Below, piece by piece: positions 53,955-54,865 of a DNA stretch of 54,865 nucleotides; the stretch's first letter is position 1, and each line of letters starts with the position of its first letter. Position numbers and translations under genes: made by a program. This DNA is from Prevotella sp. MGM1 (GTDB lineage Bacteria; Bacteroidota; Bacteroidia; Bacteroidales; Bacteroidaceae). Below the pieces are notes generated by a model. It made no database searches. It was given only the letters and a program-made list of their open reading frames with translations, and was not told the origin of the DNA. The stretch spans positions 1 to 54,865 of the forward strand of contig NZ_BEWV01000042.1 of assembly GCF_002933775.1 (NCBI RefSeq), given 5' to 3'.

Positions 53955-54650
53955 ATGCCAAACGATTTTTTCAGATTTAAGCACTTCACCATATTTCAAA
54001 ACCGGTGTGCCATGAAAGTGGGTACCGACGGGACCTTGCTTGGAGCATGGGCCGAAATACCGAAAACGCTCCATGCCCGCATTCTCGATATCGGAACAGG
54101 AACGGGCCTTATAGCCATTATGATGGCGCAACGCGCCCCACATGCCAACATAACAGGCATTGACATAGACGCTGAGGCAGCGGCACAGGCCAAAGAAAAC
54201 GCTTCCGGCTCACCATGCGCCGACAGAATACAAATAGACAATATCGCCCTGCAAAGCATCGGAAATGAGAAATTTGACAGCATAGTATGCAACCCGCCCT
54301 ATTTCAATAATTCGCTAAAATGCCCCGACAGGCAACGCACGATTGCCCGGCATACATCGGAACTGACATTCGGACAACTTATGTCGACAGCATTCAGGCT
54401 GTTGAAAGACACAGGGACCATATCCGTTATCATTCCATCAGACTGCAGACTTGACATGGATTCTGCGGCGGCTTTGGCTGGGCTGCATCCCAAGCGTGTG
54501 TGTTCCGTGAAGACAGCCCCCGCAAAACCACCCAAACGTATGCTTCTGTCATATGCCAAACGCCGGTACAAAACGATTGAAAATGATACTATTGTAATTG
54601 GAGACGATAAATACAAAACGATTCTAAAAGATTTTTATCTCGCTTTATAA
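53955..54650 (+). CDS. trmN6: tRNA1(Val) adenine-37 N6-methyltransferase
   Basis: 231 residues, SAM-dependent. The opening FRFKHFTIFQNRCAMKVGTDG is the YfiC/TrmN6 signature; LDIGTGTGLIA binds SAM; NPPY at 113-116 is the adenine-N6 catalytic motif. It methylates A37 of tRNA-Val. Two-gene operon with kdsB. Confidence 0.92.
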   Translation: MPNDFFRFKHFTIFQNRCAMKVGTDGTLLGAWAEIPKTLHARILDIGTGTGLIAIMMAQRAPHANITGIDIDAEAAAQAKENASGSPCADRIQIDNIALQSIGNEKFDSIVCNPPYFNNSLKCPDRQRTIARHTSELTFGQLMSTAFRLLKDTGTISVIIPSDCRLDMDSAAALAGLHPKRVCSVKTAPAKPPKRMLLSYAKRRYKTIENDTIVIGDDKYKTILKDFYLAL

Positions 54651-54817
54651 ATAGACAAACCACTACGCTTGTTAACTAAAAGTATCACATTATTACTTGT
54701 ATTTAACCGCCATTTCGTGTATATTACCAGAATAGTATTTCCTTAATTAATCTAATATTCACATATTGCGCCATATCCAACTTATTAGATAGACGTATAA
54801 TATCATAAACATACTCT

Positions 54818-54825
54818 TACCTTTG
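54818..54825 (+). promoter_or_regulatory. -7 promoter element near the right edge
   Basis: TACCTTTG matches TAnnTTTG. The transcript would run out of the window at once; no -33 TTTG is clear. Confidence 0.5.
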
Positions 54826-54826
54826 C

Positions 54827-54853
54827 AGTGTCAATAGCGATTGGCACTTTTTT
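54827..54853 (+). terminator. Terminator-like hairpin directly after a promoter
   Basis: 54827-54835 pairs with 54840-54848 (9 bp, one wobble) around a 4-nt loop, and six T follow (54848-54853). It begins 1 nt after the -7 element. Confidence 0.6.
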
Positions 54854-54865
54854 CTAGTAAGAGAG

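Overview
The window is a chromosomal stretch of a Bacteroidales-type bacterium (phylum Bacteroidota). The evidence is (i) repeated promoters of the Bacteroides type, TAnnTTTG often with TTTG about 19-23 nt upstream and often very close to the start codon, with little Shine-Dalgarno sequence; (ii) families typical of the group, including a CCDC81-type HU protein with a SPOR domain, an HU / tiny basic protein / RNase G cluster, an eukaryote-type branching enzyme, a GH105-DUF4861 fusion, a DPP IV-type protease and a second EF-G; and (iii) moderately AT-rich DNA. I cannot fix the genus. No tRNA, rRNA, CRISPR array, transposase, integrase or phage gene was seen, so this looks like core genome rather than an island.

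Layout. 1-2592 (minus): rfbC, ugd and a truncated lipoprotein gene, apparently one operon. 2728-4292 (plus): membrane HU-SPOR protein overlapping a zinc-ribbon/FHA protein. 4452-10648 (minus): cstA family transporter, small outer-membrane barrel, nadC, M23 peptidase and C69 dipeptidase, tightly packed. 10745-18521 (plus): GHL10 glycosidase, HU, a 29-residue ribosomal-type protein, RNase G, a membrane glycosyltransferase, a soluble hybrid histidine kinase and a membrane-anchored EEP-family hydrolase. 18564-23387 (minus): AlaX-like editing protein coupled to a GH13 amylase, fabD, and a response-regulator/histidine-kinase hybrid. 23592-31757 (minus): glmS, a long PurF-like protein, carA and carB, a cluster of glutamine-using enzymes. 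31830-34220 (minus): Wza-type export lipoprotein and uxaC. 34369-36061 (plus): ansA and rubrerythrin. 36171-43030 (minus): DPP IV and GH105-DUF4861, then EF-G2. 43167-48081: hemW (plus), crcB (minus), a 900-bp gap rich in palindromes, then ruvC, a ModF-like double ABC ATPase and a small secreted protein (plus). 48092-53018 (minus): MORN-repeat protein, YhcH-family protein, glgB and a membrane protein. 53195-54650 (plus): kdsB and trmN6, followed by a promoter that runs straight into a terminator-like hairpin.

Working together: kdsB, rfbC/ugd, the export lipoprotein, glmS and the glycosyltransferase serve envelope polysaccharide and sugar-nucleotide supply; GH105 and uxaC fit pectin/uronate use; glgB and the GH13 amylase fit alpha-glucan storage and turnover; glmS, PurF-like, carA and carB distribute glutamine amide nitrogen. 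The points most worth a second look are the EF-G2 with a degenerate GTPase centre, the PurF-like protein with an altered glutaminase motif, the ABC ATPase with one degenerate site, the HU-SPOR/FHA pair, the 29-residue ribosomal-type protein, two related palindromic intergenic repeats and three copies of a 14-bp palindrome in the crcB-ruvC gap.
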